NCBI RefSeq assembly: GCF_014695585.1
Contig: NZ_JACJON010000068.1
Location: 186,001 to 250,000, forward strand
Length of the DNA: 64,000 nucleotides
Origin: Microcoleus sp. FACHB-831
GTDB taxonomy: Bacteria; Cyanobacteriota; Cyanobacteriia; Cyanobacteriales; FACHB-T130
Reading direction: 5' to 3'
Part shown: piece after piece, positions 19,940-28,501 of the stretch
Layout: every line of letters begins with the position of its first letter
Position numbering within the stretch: the stretch's first letter is position 1
Notes under the pieces: model-generated
Told to the model about the DNA's origin: nothing
Seen by the model: only the letters and a program-made list of their open reading frames with translations
Database searches by the model: none
Position numbers and translations under genes: made by a program

Positions 19940-20892
19940 TATTTAACAGCTATAATTTGAATATTCGATGTATTAAAACCTAATTTAGCTCGTACCATAT
20001 CTAGCGCAGTGAATAAACTCAATAAAAATATGTTTTGCAAGGGATTGAAAAATCGAGCTAACCAGGGCAAGCACCATTTATGTTCTATAAAATGATGAAA
20101 AGAAAATATCCAAAAAGAATGAGCTGGCAAGAAATTAACAGCTTTAATGTTGATATTTTCTTCACTGAATAGGCGTTTTAACGTCTCTAAATTGAATAAA
20201 TTCCAGTGGCGAGGGAAGTGATATCCTCCCCAGTAACTTTTGTGGAACAGTTTAACATCCAAACTTTTAGTGTTAGGGGTTTCAATAATCAAAATTCCGT
20301 CTTTTTTGAGTAAACACGCTAAAGATTTAATTACTAAACGTGGTTGTTCTACATGCTCTAGCACTTGTAATAATACGATTAAATCAAAAGACTTACTAGG
20401 TAATTCTGCCTCTACATCTTCTATCCGGCCATAGTAACCCTGAAATCCTTCTGCGTTAAGTTGTGCAATCTGCTCTTGACTCATTTCCACACCATAAAGC
20501 TGCTCTTTAGGAACACCCAGGCGATGCAGCATTTTTAGATAACGTCCATTACCACATCCCACATCTAGAAAACGTGGCTCTGAACTTTTCAGGTATTTGA
20601 GCCAGCTTTTGACTTTGATACTATCCAGCCAGTCCTTAGCTCGGATTGCCACAGGGTTAATAGCTTGGTCGTAATTGTAGGCGTAGTAATTGGCAGGATA
20701 AATTGTGGGTAACTCTTCTTTTACAGGGCGGGGGTTGAGATATATGTTTCCACAATTCTGGCATTCTACCATCTGAAACTCGTCTTCAGATGTATGATAT
20801 TCATAATCTTTGCCAGACGCATACTTACGCCAGTTATCAGTTCCACACACACCACAGGAAACTGATTCAAGTTTTAGTTTGTCAATCATCAT
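19939..20892 (-). CDS. SAM methyltransferase with N-terminal zinc-ribbon (class I)
   Basis: 317 residues. The N-terminus has two Cys pairs (CGVCGTDN and CQNCGNIYLNPRP), a treble-clef zinc site typical of sugar C-methyltransferase-like proteins. The SAM domain follows, with FLDVGCGNGRYL near residue 103, GVEMS and DLIVLLQVLEHVEQP. The C-terminus has a hydrophobic stretch (NPLQNIFLLSLF) that could touch the membrane. It is co-transcribed with the desaturase (15 bp upstream) and the GT2 (1-bp overlap). Related proteins modify O-antigen or exopolysaccharide sugars; the actual substrate is not visible. Confidence 0.85.
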   Translation of the reverse strand: MMIDKLKLESVSCGVCGTDNWRKYASGKDYEYHTSEDEFQMVECQNCGNIYLNPRPVKEELPTIYPANYYAYNYDQAINPVAIRAKDWLDSIKVKSWLKYLKSSEPRFLDVGCGNGRYLKMLHRLGVPKEQLYGVEMSQEQIAQLNAEGFQGYYGRIEDVEAELPSKSFDLIVLLQVLEHVEQPRLVIKSLACLLKKDGILIIETPNTKSLDVKLFHKSYWGGYHFPRHWNLFNLETLKRLFSEENINIKAVNFLPAHSFWIFSFHHFIEHKWCLPWLARFFNPLQNIFLLSLFTALDMVRAKLGFNTSNIQIIAVK

Positions 20893-20907
20893 TCTATTTC
20901 TTTGTAT

Positions 20908-21969
20908 TTAGCTTGCTGCCTCAGCACTATCTTGTAAAGGTAATAAACGAATGACATGGAATAAAAAAATTAGATAGCTTCCCCTTACGGTTACTTCAGC
21001 TCTATCTTTAAGGACTTGATGAACTATGGGTAAGTTGTAGTAAGGCACACCAGGATATAAGTGATGTTCTGCATGGTAGTTCATGTTATGAGGTGAGAAT
21101 AATATTCCTTCTATCCATGAAGGACGAAACGTGACCAACCTAGAACTATCTGCTTTGGAATCTGGTAATACAGGTACAGCATGATCGCAAAAAGCCCGAA
21201 TTTCATCTGGCAGAAATACGCAGAAATAGATAGGTGCTACCCACAAAACTAGGTAAGACCATAAAGGTAGAGTAGAAAAGGCAAATATAGATATGAGTAA
21301 GGTTTGCGTAACCAATACAGGTACTCGCTGCTTTGTGTAATCTAGCAGCATCGGTGCTACCGGAGTTAATAAATTCTTAGATTGATAAGCTTCTGTTGCA
21401 ATTGGGCGACTAGAATTGAGTAACTTACCAAAAGGGGTAACTTTTAATACGGTCTTCCCAAACGTCGCTAAGCCAGAACAAAATAGTAAAAACTTTATCC
21501 GCGAATTTTTATTACTTAAGGTATGTAGATAGCGATCGGGATCGGAAGCAGTCCCTAATGTTCGGTGATGTTCCAAGTGGCTGCGTCTCCCATCCTCTAA
21601 GGCCATAAACATCGGCCCGTGAATAGCCCATTTTGCTAACCTATCGTTTAATAAGCGGTTTGGATGTAGCGACGAATGTATGGCATCATGCCCCAGAATG
21701 AACAGCGCATATTGACAGCAGCCCACAACTATAAAGGCTATGCTGTACATCCACCAAGTTGGCATCCAGGTAACTGCAAGCAAAGCTAGTACGATGCCCA
21801 GCCAGTCTAAAAATAGGTCACGAATAGGGCGAATTGGTTGAGGTGTCATCCATCGCTTTAACTCATCTTTGGCTACTATTGACTTGCCTTGGTTAGTAAG
21901 GTTGCTAGCGGTTGTTACAGGCGATCGCGCATCTACCATAGATATAGGGTCTGATTTGTTTGTATTCAT
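20908..21969 (-). CDS. Membrane fatty acid desaturase / hydroxylase family protein
   Basis: 353 residues from ATG 21969; a GTG at 21987 would add six. The three His boxes of the di-iron membrane desaturase family are intact: HDAIH, HLEHH and HAEHH. Hydrophobic pairs surround them (LDWLGIVLALLAV, YSIAFIVVGCCQYALFILG and VTQTLLISIFAF onward). It probably inserts a double bond or hydroxyl into a lipid acyl chain or carotenoid using ferredoxin electrons. It is the first gene of the cluster 16328-21987, so its product may be the lipid part of the molecule built by the two glycosyltransferases and two methyltransferases. Regiospecificity cannot be read. Confidence 0.85.
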   Translation of the reverse strand: MNTNKSDPISMVDARSPVTTASNLTNQGKSIVAKDELKRWMTPQPIRPIRDLFLDWLGIVLALLAVTWMPTWWMYSIAFIVVGCCQYALFILGHDAIHSSLHPNRLLNDRLAKWAIHGPMFMALEDGRRSHLEHHRTLGTASDPDRYLHTLSNKNSRIKFLLFCSGLATFGKTVLKVTPFGKLLNSSRPIATEAYQSKNLLTPVAPMLLDYTKQRVPVLVTQTLLISIFAFSTLPLWSYLVLWVAPIYFCVFLPDEIRAFCDHAVPVLPDSKADSSRLVTFRPSWIEGILFSPHNMNYHAEHHLYPGVPYYNLPIVHQVLKDRAEVTVRGSYLIFLFHVIRLLPLQDSAEAAS

Positions 21970-22318
21970 GATTTGCTCGCTCGACACGATCCATCAGTGC
22001 TAAAGGAACCACAACAACACTGTCAAAGTCAAGTATGCTTGAGTTATTCAAGCCGGGCTGTGGATTTCCGGATACGGGCTGGCGATCGCGCTCTTTTTTT
22101 GCCTTCAAGTGAGACGAGGCAACAGCCCCCTAGCTCTAGACTCCCATTCGCAGACGCGAAGGATAAAATATTATTGTACTTACAGGATTTACCAGAAGCC
22201 CGCCATCTACCGGAATTAGGTAAGATTGTCTGTAAAAAGCAAAGGACAATATCTCAGCACTGGTCAAATTTTTCAATACACAGCTGAATATTCAATATAG
22301 GTGTGAGGGTTTAGGTTG
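21970..22318. other. Divergent intergenic region between desaturase and radical SAM genes
   Basis: About 350 bp holding the promoters of two divergent transcription units. It has one HIP1-like GCGATCGC site near 22082. No repeat, hairpin or conserved gene was seen; short open frames here have no coding character. Confidence 0.6.
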
Positions 22319-23899
22319 ATGCGAATTTTATTAGTTTATCCAGTCTTCCCCAAAACCTTTTGGTCTTACGAAAAAATTCTGGAATTAGTCAATCGCAAAG
22401 TTTTGCTGCCCCCCTTGGGCTTGGTGACAGTGGCGGCAATTCTCCCCCAAGAGTGGGAATTCAAGCTGGTAGACCGCAACATCCGCGCTGTTACAGACGC
22501 CGAGTGGGAGTGGGCAGATATTGTCATTCTCTCGGCAATGATTGTCCAAAAAGATGATTTACTCGACCAAATCCGGGAAGCTAAACGGCGCGGCAAAAAA
22601 GTCGCCTGCGGTGGCCCCTACCCCACCTCAGTACCCGAAGAAGCCCAGAAAGCGGGAATCGATTATCTAATTCTGGACGAAGGGGAAATTACCCTGCCGA
22701 TGTTTGTCGAGGCAGTGCAGCGAGGCGACACAGAGGGAATTTTCCGTTCTGGCGGTGACAAACCAGACGTGACGACAACACCCGTCCCTCGCTTTGACTT
22801 GCTGGAATTTGATGCTTACGATTCCATGTCGGTGCAGTTTTCGCGGGGTTGTCCCTTCCAGTGCGAATTTTGCGACATTATTGTTTTGTATGGTCGTAAA
22901 CCGCGAACTAAAACACCAGAGCAACTGTTAAAAGAGCTAGATTACCTCTACGCATTGGGATGGCGTCGTGGCGTCTTCATGGTGGATGACAACTTTATTG
23001 GGAATAAGCGCAATGTGAAGTTATTCCTAAAAGAGTTAAAAGTTTGGCAAGCGGAACATCAGTATCCTTTCAAATTTAATACTGAAGCCTCTATTGACTT
23101 GGCACAAGACCAAGAATTGATGGATTTGATGGTAGAGTGCTATTTTGATGCCGTATTTCTGGGAATTGAAACGCCAGATGAAGATAGCCTGGAATTGACC
23201 AAGAAGTTCCAAAATACGCGCAGTTCCCTGAGTGAATCAGTAGAGGCAATTACTCGGGCTGGATTGCGCCCGATGGCAGGATTTATTATTGGCTTTGATG
23301 GGGAAAAAGCGGGTGCAGGTTCGCGCATTGTCCGCTTTGCAGAACAAACGGCCATTCCGACTACCACTTTTGCAATGTTGCAAGCTTTGCCTAACACTGC
23401 CCTCTGGCATCGGTTAGAAAAAGAGGGAAGGCTGCAAGACAAAGATGGCAATATCAATCAAACGACGTTGATGAATTTTATCCCAACTAGACCTTTAGAA
23501 GACATTGCCAGGGAATATGTCAAGGCATTTTGGGAACTCTACGATGCCGAAAGTTATTTAGACCGCACTTATCGCTGTTTCTTGATGATGGGTGCGCCTA
23601 AAGTAAAAGCCCCCTCTAAACTGCCTAGTTGGGTAGATTTGCGGGCGTTGGCGATTGTAATTTGGCGACAGGGCGTAAAGCGCAAAACCCGCTGGAAATT
23701 CTGGCATCATCTGTTTAGCATGATCGTGCGTAATCCAGCTGTGTGGGAGCATTACATTACTGTTTGCGCTCACAACGAGCATTTTTTGGAGTATCGCCAA
23801 ATTGTGCGGGATGAAATTGAAGGGCAGTTGGCAGAGTTTTTGGCAAAACAGGCAAAAGTTGTAGAAGCTAAAAGCCCTGTGGCAGTCAGCGTTAGCTAG
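22319..23899 (+). CDS. B12-binding radical SAM protein, copy 1
   Basis: 526 residues. The N-terminal cobalamin-binding-type Rossmann domain (RILLVYPVFPKTFW; LPPLGL; CGGPYPT) is followed by the radical SAM core with the cluster motif CPFQCEFC (CX3CX2C) near residue 180 and a DUF4070-like C-terminus. The family includes HpnP-type hopanoid methylases, and many cyanobacterial members have no known substrate. It probably methylates an unactivated carbon or rearranges a lipid or cofactor. ATG 22319 is chosen over the in-frame TTG at 22316. A close paralogue follows at 24065. No typical partner enzyme is adjacent, apart from the divergent desaturase cluster. Confidence 0.9.
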   Translation: MRILLVYPVFPKTFWSYEKILELVNRKVLLPPLGLVTVAAILPQEWEFKLVDRNIRAVTDAEWEWADIVILSAMIVQKDDLLDQIREAKRRGKKVACGGPYPTSVPEEAQKAGIDYLILDEGEITLPMFVEAVQRGDTEGIFRSGGDKPDVTTTPVPRFDLLEFDAYDSMSVQFSRGCPFQCEFCDIIVLYGRKPRTKTPEQLLKELDYLYALGWRRGVFMVDDNFIGNKRNVKLFLKELKVWQAEHQYPFKFNTEASIDLAQDQELMDLMVECYFDAVFLGIETPDEDSLELTKKFQNTRSSLSESVEAITRAGLRPMAGFIIGFDGEKAGAGSRIVRFAEQTAIPTTTFAMLQALPNTALWHRLEKEGRLQDKDGNINQTTLMNFIPTRPLEDIAREYVKAFWELYDAESYLDRTYRCFLMMGAPKVKAPSKLPSWVDLRALAIVIWRQGVKRKTRWKFWHHLFSMIVRNPAVWEHYITVCAHNEHFLEYRQIVRDEIEGQLAEFLAKQAKVVEAKSPVAVSVS

Positions 23900-23913
23900 T
23901 GCTGGCAAATTAA

Positions 23914-23940
23914 AGTAGGGTGGGCAGTGCCCACCCTACT
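23914..23940. terminator. Palindrome family A, copy 2
   Basis: A 27-bp inverted repeat with arms AGTAGGGTGGGCA and TGCCCACCCTACT and essentially no loop. It sits 15 bp after the stop of radical SAM copy 1 and matches the elements at 1238 and 51313. It may attenuate read-through into copy 2, though no T-tract follows directly. Confidence 0.7.
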
Positions 23941-24064
23941 AGCTATTTAGTTAGTATTCAATTATCAATTAGCGGGGCAATTTTAGATTTGGGATTATAA
24001 CTTGAGTCAATAATCCAAATATAAAATGCAAATCCAAAATAGAAAGTGTGAGGTTGGAAATTAA

Positions 24065-25639
24065 ATGCGCGTATTACTGCTTTATCCCCTATTTCCTAAA
24101 ACGTTTTGGTCTTTTGAAAAAGTCCTGCAATTAGTCAATCGCAAAGTTTTGCTGCCGCCTTTGGGGTTGGCGACAGTGGCGGCAATTCTCCCCCAAGAGT
24201 GGGAATTCAAGCTGGTAGACCGGAACGTTCGCGACGTGACAGAAGAAGAGTGGGAGTGGGCGGAACTCGTTATTTTGTCGGCGATGATTGTCCAGAGAGA
24301 GGATTTGCTTGACCAAATCCGCGAAGCTAAACGGCGCGGCAAAAAAGTCGCTTGTGGTGGCCCTTATCCTACTTCTGTACCTTATGAAGCAACCGAAGCT
24401 GGTGCAGATTATTTGATTTTGGATGAAGGTGAAATTACCCTGCCGATGTTTGTCGAGGCAATTCAACGGGGGGATACTGGTGGAATTTTACGTTCTGGCG
24501 GTGAAAAACCAGATGTGACGACAACACCCGTTCCTCGCTTTGACTTGCTGGAATTTGATGCTTACGATGCAATGTCGGTGCAGTTTTCGCGGGGTTGTCC
24601 GTTTCAGTGCGAATTTTGCGACATTATTGTTTTGTATGGTCGCAAACCGCGAACTAAGGCACCAGAGCAACTGTTAAAAGAGCTAGATTGCCTCTATGAA
24701 TTGGGGTGGCGTCGCGGCATCTTTATGGTGGATGACAACTTTATTGGGAATAAGCGCAATGTGAAGTTATTCCTAAAAGAGTTAAAAGTTTGGCAAGCGG
24801 AACATCAGTATCCTTTTAGTTTTAATACTGAGGCGTCTGTCGATCTAGCAGAAGACCAAGAATTGATGGATTTGATGGTTGAGTGCAATTTTAATGCGGT
24901 GTTCTTAGGGATTGAAACCCCGGATGAAGAAAGCTTGCAAATGACTAAGAAGTTTCAAAATAACCGCACTTCGCTGATGGATTCTGTGCAAACCATCACT
25001 AAGGCGGGGTTGCGGGTGATGGCAGGGTTTATTATTGGGTTTGATGGGGAGAAAAAAGGGGCAGGCGATCGCATTGTCCGTTTTGCTGAACAAACTGCGA
25101 TTCCTACTACTATCTTCGGGATGCTGCAAGCTTTGCCCCACACTGCCCTTTGGTTCCGGCTAGAGAAAGAGGGACGATTGCTGGATCAAGCAACTGGAAA
25201 CCAGTTTAACTTGATGAACTTTGTTCCAACTCGGCCTTTAGAAGAGATTGTCAGGGAATACATCGAAGCTTTCTGGCAGTTGTACGATGCTGAGAATTTC
25301 TTGGATCGCACCTATCGCCATTTCTTAATGTTGGGTGCGCCCAAGTGCAAGGTTCCGGGTAAATTTCCTAGCTTGGTGGATTTGAAAGCTTTGGCGATCG
25401 TTGTGTGGCGTCAGGGTATTAAACGCAATACTCGCTGGAAGTTCTGGCATCACTTGTTTAGCATTATCAAGCGCAATCCTGCCGTTTGGGATCATTACTT
25501 GACTGTCTGCGCCCACAACGAGCATTTCTTGGAGTATCGTCAGATTGTGCGCGACGAAATTGAAGGGCAATTGACTGAGTTCTTAGCGCATCAGAATCAG
25601 CAGGTAGTCCGCGAGGAGAGTGCTGTTTCAGTAGCCTGA
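24065..25639 (+). CDS. B12-binding radical SAM protein, copy 2 (tandem paralogue)
   Basis: 524 residues, colinear with the protein at 22319. About 85 of the first 100 residues are identical, and the cluster motif CPFQCEFC is retained. The two genes share a block of 92 identical bases (22979-23070 and 24725-24816), including all synonymous positions, which suggests gene conversion. The C-termini differ in the last ~15 residues. It may be a second specificity or a dosage copy. A strong hairpin at 25689-25730 closes the unit. Function as for copy 1, substrate unknown. Confidence 0.9.
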   Translation: MRVLLLYPLFPKTFWSFEKVLQLVNRKVLLPPLGLATVAAILPQEWEFKLVDRNVRDVTEEEWEWAELVILSAMIVQREDLLDQIREAKRRGKKVACGGPYPTSVPYEATEAGADYLILDEGEITLPMFVEAIQRGDTGGILRSGGEKPDVTTTPVPRFDLLEFDAYDAMSVQFSRGCPFQCEFCDIIVLYGRKPRTKAPEQLLKELDCLYELGWRRGIFMVDDNFIGNKRNVKLFLKELKVWQAEHQYPFSFNTEASVDLAEDQELMDLMVECNFNAVFLGIETPDEESLQMTKKFQNNRTSLMDSVQTITKAGLRVMAGFIIGFDGEKKGAGDRIVRFAEQTAIPTTIFGMLQALPHTALWFRLEKEGRLLDQATGNQFNLMNFVPTRPLEEIVREYIEAFWQLYDAENFLDRTYRHFLMLGAPKCKVPGKFPSLVDLKALAIVVWRQGIKRNTRWKFWHHLFSIIKRNPAVWDHYLTVCAHNEHFLEYRQIVRDEIEGQLTEFLAHQNQQVVREESAVSVA

Positions 25640-26085
25640 AGAAGTAAAAGACGCGAAGCGTCCTGAGTGAAACAAAGGATATAAAAGTAAAAAGCAAAAG
25701 AAAGATAAAAGATTCTTTCTTTTGCTTTTTGCCTTTATTAGACCTCTAGTAACAGTAAAAAGCCCGCCAGGGGTTCGTGCTAAAGTTTGAAACCTCCTCC
25801 CGCGCGATCGCCCTCTTTTGGCTAGCATAGCCCCGCCTAGCGGCAATAGAACTTAAACCAAGCGCGATCGCTACTACCTACCTCCAAAAGCGCCTCAAAT
25901 TACTCTAGATATATGCATTCTGAGATACAAAGCCGCCTCTACTCTTCCTTTCGATGTGCAGAAACTCATCTTAAACAAATCTTAAAATAATTCTAGAGAT
26001 GGTTAGCAATCGCGAAAATTTTAGGCACTATAAAGGTATGAGTGACATGGTTTGCTCTGAATAAAACTTGATTTTATATACCATC
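25640..26085. other. Intergenic region after the radical SAM pair
   Basis: About 445 bp with the terminator hairpin at 25689-25730, a small GACGC/GCGTC hairpin near 25651 and two HIP1-containing patches. No gene is recognised. Confidence 0.55.
25689..25738 (+). terminator. Strong intrinsic terminator
   Basis: Perfect 16-bp arms AAAAAGCAAAAGAAAG (25689-25704) and CTTTCTTTTGCTTTTT (25715-25730) with a 10-base loop, followed by T-rich DNA. It ends the radical SAM transcript. Confidence 0.8.
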
Positions 26086-26304
26086 ATGAAAGTTCGACAC
26101 AACCTCAAAAAACTTACCTCAAAACTTACCTCAATGCTTGAGCAAGCTGGATATCAGTTCCGTAAAACCACTGCGGGCTGGCATCTCCATAAAGGCAATA
26201 TTTATTGCGGAAATCTGCAATACCAACCTATAAGAGGGTGGCAGGGTAGTGCCTTAAGTCACCTTCCTGCTGAGTTACTTGAACAACTCAAGAAGCTGTC
26301 ATAA
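26086..26304 (+). CDS. Small basic hypothetical protein
   Basis: 72 residues from the ATG at 26086 (a TTG at 26068 would add six). Basic N-terminus MKVRHNLKK, then a short duplicated KLTS unit from a 14-bp DNA repeat (AAAACTTACCTC twice). The core (EQAGYQFRKTTAGWHLHKG) loosely recalls small RNA-binding HicA-like folds, but the HicA signature is not clear and no partner antitoxin is adjacent. No recognisable ribosome binding site. Could be a genuine small gene or a remnant. Confidence 0.4.
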   Translation: MKVRHNLKKLTSKLTSMLEQAGYQFRKTTAGWHLHKGNIYCGNLQYQPIRGWQGSALSHLPAELLEQLKKLS

Positions 26305-26603
26305 TAAAGGATTCCATTATTATATAATTTGCGTTTTCTGGCTCCTACGCATCAATCAGCTAAAGTAGCGAGCAAGAAAACGCAAATTTTTGCATTATGC
26401 TCCAAAAACGTATCTTTACGCTAGGCATTTGCTTCTGCTTTGAGACGCTGCTATTTGTCTAATGCAAGGGCGATCGCAGGTTTTAACTATTACTTTAATT
26501 AATAATTAAATATCGCTTGGCCTGGATGCAAGTGTGGGAAGATCTAAACCTAGAAACCCACAAATTTTACAAGTAAAATCGTTAAGATTTACTAACAAAA
26601 CTT

Positions 26604-27086
26604 ATGAGCGCTTACTCGCGAATTCGACTTCTACCTTTATTCTCGCTACCACTGATTTCTCTGGCGATCGCGCCTAACCAGACACTAGCGTTAGATGAGT
26701 ATAATGCGATCGCCGCCAACCAGCCTGATACATCTCACCTCACAACAGCGACTTCCACTCAACCACCCCTTTTACTCGCTCAAAACGTTCGCACGCGGCG
26801 CATTAATTTTGCACGGGGTCGCAGTTCAGCAGTTGTAGAAAACGCAGTAGTGCGGGGAGAAAGAGATGTTTACTTGCTAAATGCCAAAGCACGACAAAAA
26901 ATGACAGTCAGCATCACTTCCCTTGAGAAAAATGCTGTTTTTGACATTACCAGTCCCAATGGAAAAACGCTACGGCAAGAAGCAACTAGCTGGAGTGGCG
27001 CATTGCCTGCAACAGGTCAATATAAAATTGTTGTTGGTGGAACCAGAGGAAACGCAAGCTACAAGCTACAAGTTGGGATAAAGTAA
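26604..27086 (+). CDS. Exported hypothetical protein with PPC-like beta domain
   Basis: 160 residues. Signal peptide at 1-30 (RLLPLFSLPLISLAIA then TLALDEY). A low-complexity linker leads to a beta-rich domain at about 70-160 with RINFARGRSS, DVYLLNAKARQKMTVSITS and GQYKIVVGGTRGNASYKL, the pattern of bacterial pre-peptidase C-terminal (PPC) domains. Such small secreted proteins are common in cyanobacteria; the role may be binding at the cell surface or periplasm. Followed by a perfect hairpin at 27104-27138. No neighbour gives a clue to its pathway. Confidence 0.7.
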   Translation: MSAYSRIRLLPLFSLPLISLAIAPNQTLALDEYNAIAANQPDTSHLTTATSTQPPLLLAQNVRTRRINFARGRSSAVVENAVVRGERDVYLLNAKARQKMTVSITSLEKNAVFDITSPNGKTLRQEATSWSGALPATGQYKIVVGGTRGNASYKLQVGIK

Positions 27087-27103
27087 TTAGAGTAAAATTG
27101 CCT

Positions 27104-27138
27104 GCCCTAAAAAAGTAATTAAATTACTTTTTTAGGGC
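27104..27138. terminator. Bidirectional-type terminator hairpin
   Basis: Arms GCCCTAAAAAAGTAATT (27104-27120) and AATTACTTTTTTAGGGC (27122-27138) pair perfectly. It follows the PPC-like gene and precedes the IS element. Confidence 0.8.
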
Positions 27139-27214
27139 AAAATTAACTAACCAATTGACCCGCGATCGCGCCTTGCAGGGCTAGTTACTCTAATACTTGT
27201 CACTTATTTTGTAC

Positions 27215-28395
27215 CAGAAGTGTTGAATGTTAATAAAAATCCGATAGAAATAGCCCAACATATGGTAATTTTGGGCGAAGACTTAAAATATATTAGTTTG
27301 ATTGTGATTATAAATTCATTTCCAAAAATTGTCAAAGATATACTGAGAAAACTGCCAAAAAACGATTATCCAGTATTGAACAGTCGTCTATTTTTTGAGT
27401 GCTGGCTATCCTATGCCCTGGATAACAGTTTAACAAGTATGCGAAATTTATTTAAAAGATTAAATAACACAGGATTTGAGGTAGATATTTCTACTTTCTC
27501 TAAAGCAAATTTATATCGAAGCCAAAAACAATTTCAAGAAATTTACCAAAAATTAAACGAATTAGTACAGAAAAAAGTTCAAAAAAAGTTACACGATAAA
27601 TATGCAATTTGTCCAATAGATTCAACAATTATTAGTCTGACAAGTAGGTTGTTATGGGTACTAGGTCATCATCAAGTCAAGCTGTTCAGTTCCTTAAATC
27701 TCTCCACAGGAAGCCCATCAGATAACTTCATCAATTTTGGTCACGACCATGATTATAAATTTGGCTCAAAAATGATGTCTAATCTACCAATAAATGCTGT
27801 CGGAGTAATGGATAGAGGGTTTGCTGGATTGAAATTTATCCAAGAATTAGTGCAAGAAAACAAATACTTTGTTTTGCGAATTAAAAACAATTGGAAACTA
27901 GAATTTGAGGATGCAAGTGGATTAGTCAAAGTAGGTGCATCTGATGATGCTCAAGCCTATAGAGTCATTAATTTTTGTGATTTAGAAACTAAAACTGAAT
28001 TCCGTTTAGTAACTAATTTACCTTCAGCGGGAGATGCAGCTGTTAGTGATGATGAAATTAGGGATATTTATCGATTACGTTGGGGAGTTGAACTCTTATG
28101 GAAGTTTTTAAAGATGCACTTGAAACTTGACAAATTAATTACCAAAAACGTCAATTGTATCACCATACAAATTTACGTTAGTTTGATAGCTTATCTGATT
28201 TTACAGCTTTTATCTATTCCCACACAATGGGGACATACACTATTAGATAAATTCCGCTATCTTCAATCTTGTATGTGTCAGAAAATCAGTTATGTTCATT
28301 GGTTTGAGGAGATGATGTTATGTTGACTAATTTAGGCTTTTTAGAGTTAGTGTAACTATCTATGTAAAGTTTTGTATCAGCATTCAACATTTCTG
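27215..28395 (+). mobile_element. Complete IS4-type insertion sequence with 21-bp terminal repeats and 9-bp target duplication
   Basis: Ends are imperfect inverted repeats: left 27215-27235 (CAGAAGTGTTGAATG...) and right 28375-28395 (...CATTCAACATTTCTG), 18 of 21 positions matching. The 9-bp direct repeat ATTTTGTAC flanks it at 27206-27214 and 28396-28404, as expected of IS4-type transposition. Length 1181 bp with one open frame and no internal break. It lies in an intergenic spot and disrupts no visible gene. Confidence 0.88.
27220..28326 (+). CDS. IS4-family transposase
   Basis: Up to 368 residues. DDE catalytic pattern: first Asp in CPIDSTIIS, second in GVMDRGFAG, and the Glu within YRLRWGVELLWKFLK, which fits the Y-(2)-R-(3)-E-(6)-K signature of the IS4 family. 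No frameshift or missing catalytic residue, so it may be active. The GTG at 27220 lies inside the left terminal repeat with no room for a ribosome binding site; the ATG at 27262 is a plausible alternative start. The gene is AT-rich relative to neighbours, consistent with transfer. Confidence 0.9.
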   Translation: MLNVNKNPIEIAQHMVILGEDLKYISLIVIINSFPKIVKDILRKLPKNDYPVLNSRLFFECWLSYALDNSLTSMRNLFKRLNNTGFEVDISTFSKANLYRSQKQFQEIYQKLNELVQKKVQKKLHDKYAICPIDSTIISLTSRLLWVLGHHQVKLFSSLNLSTGSPSDNFINFGHDHDYKFGSKMMSNLPINAVGVMDRGFAGLKFIQELVQENKYFVLRIKNNWKLEFEDASGLVKVGASDDAQAYRVINFCDLETKTEFRLVTNLPSAGDAAVSDDEIRDIYRLRWGVELLWKFLKMHLKLDKLITKNVNCITIQIYVSLIAYLILQLLSIPTQWGHTLLDKFRYLQSCMCQKISYVHWFEEMMLC

Positions 28396-28412
28396 ATTTT
28401 GTACCAATAAAT

Positions 28413-28471
28413 AGTAAATAGCAAAAAGGTAAACCGGAAATATTTTCAGATTTACCTTTTTGCTCTTTACT
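28413..28471. terminator. Hairpin between IS element and DUF3747 gene
   Basis: Arms around GCAAAAAGGTAAA (28421-28433) and TTTACCTTTTTGC (28451-28463), extended on both sides by AGTAAAT/CTTTACT. It can terminate the minus-strand DUF3747 gene and block transcription in either direction. Confidence 0.7.
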
Positions 28472-28501
28472 ATTGAATGTATTTATCCTTTTTAAGAAAT
28501 T

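Noticed and set aside
21973-22287. Open frame of 104 codons between the desaturase and the radical SAM gene
   Set aside because: Lies in a divergent promoter region, has no recognisable motif or ribosome binding site, and overlaps the desaturase start on the opposite strand.
26086-26304. HicA-type toxin
   Set aside because: Only a loose resemblance in size and basic start; the HicA His-containing signature is not clear and no HicB-like gene follows.
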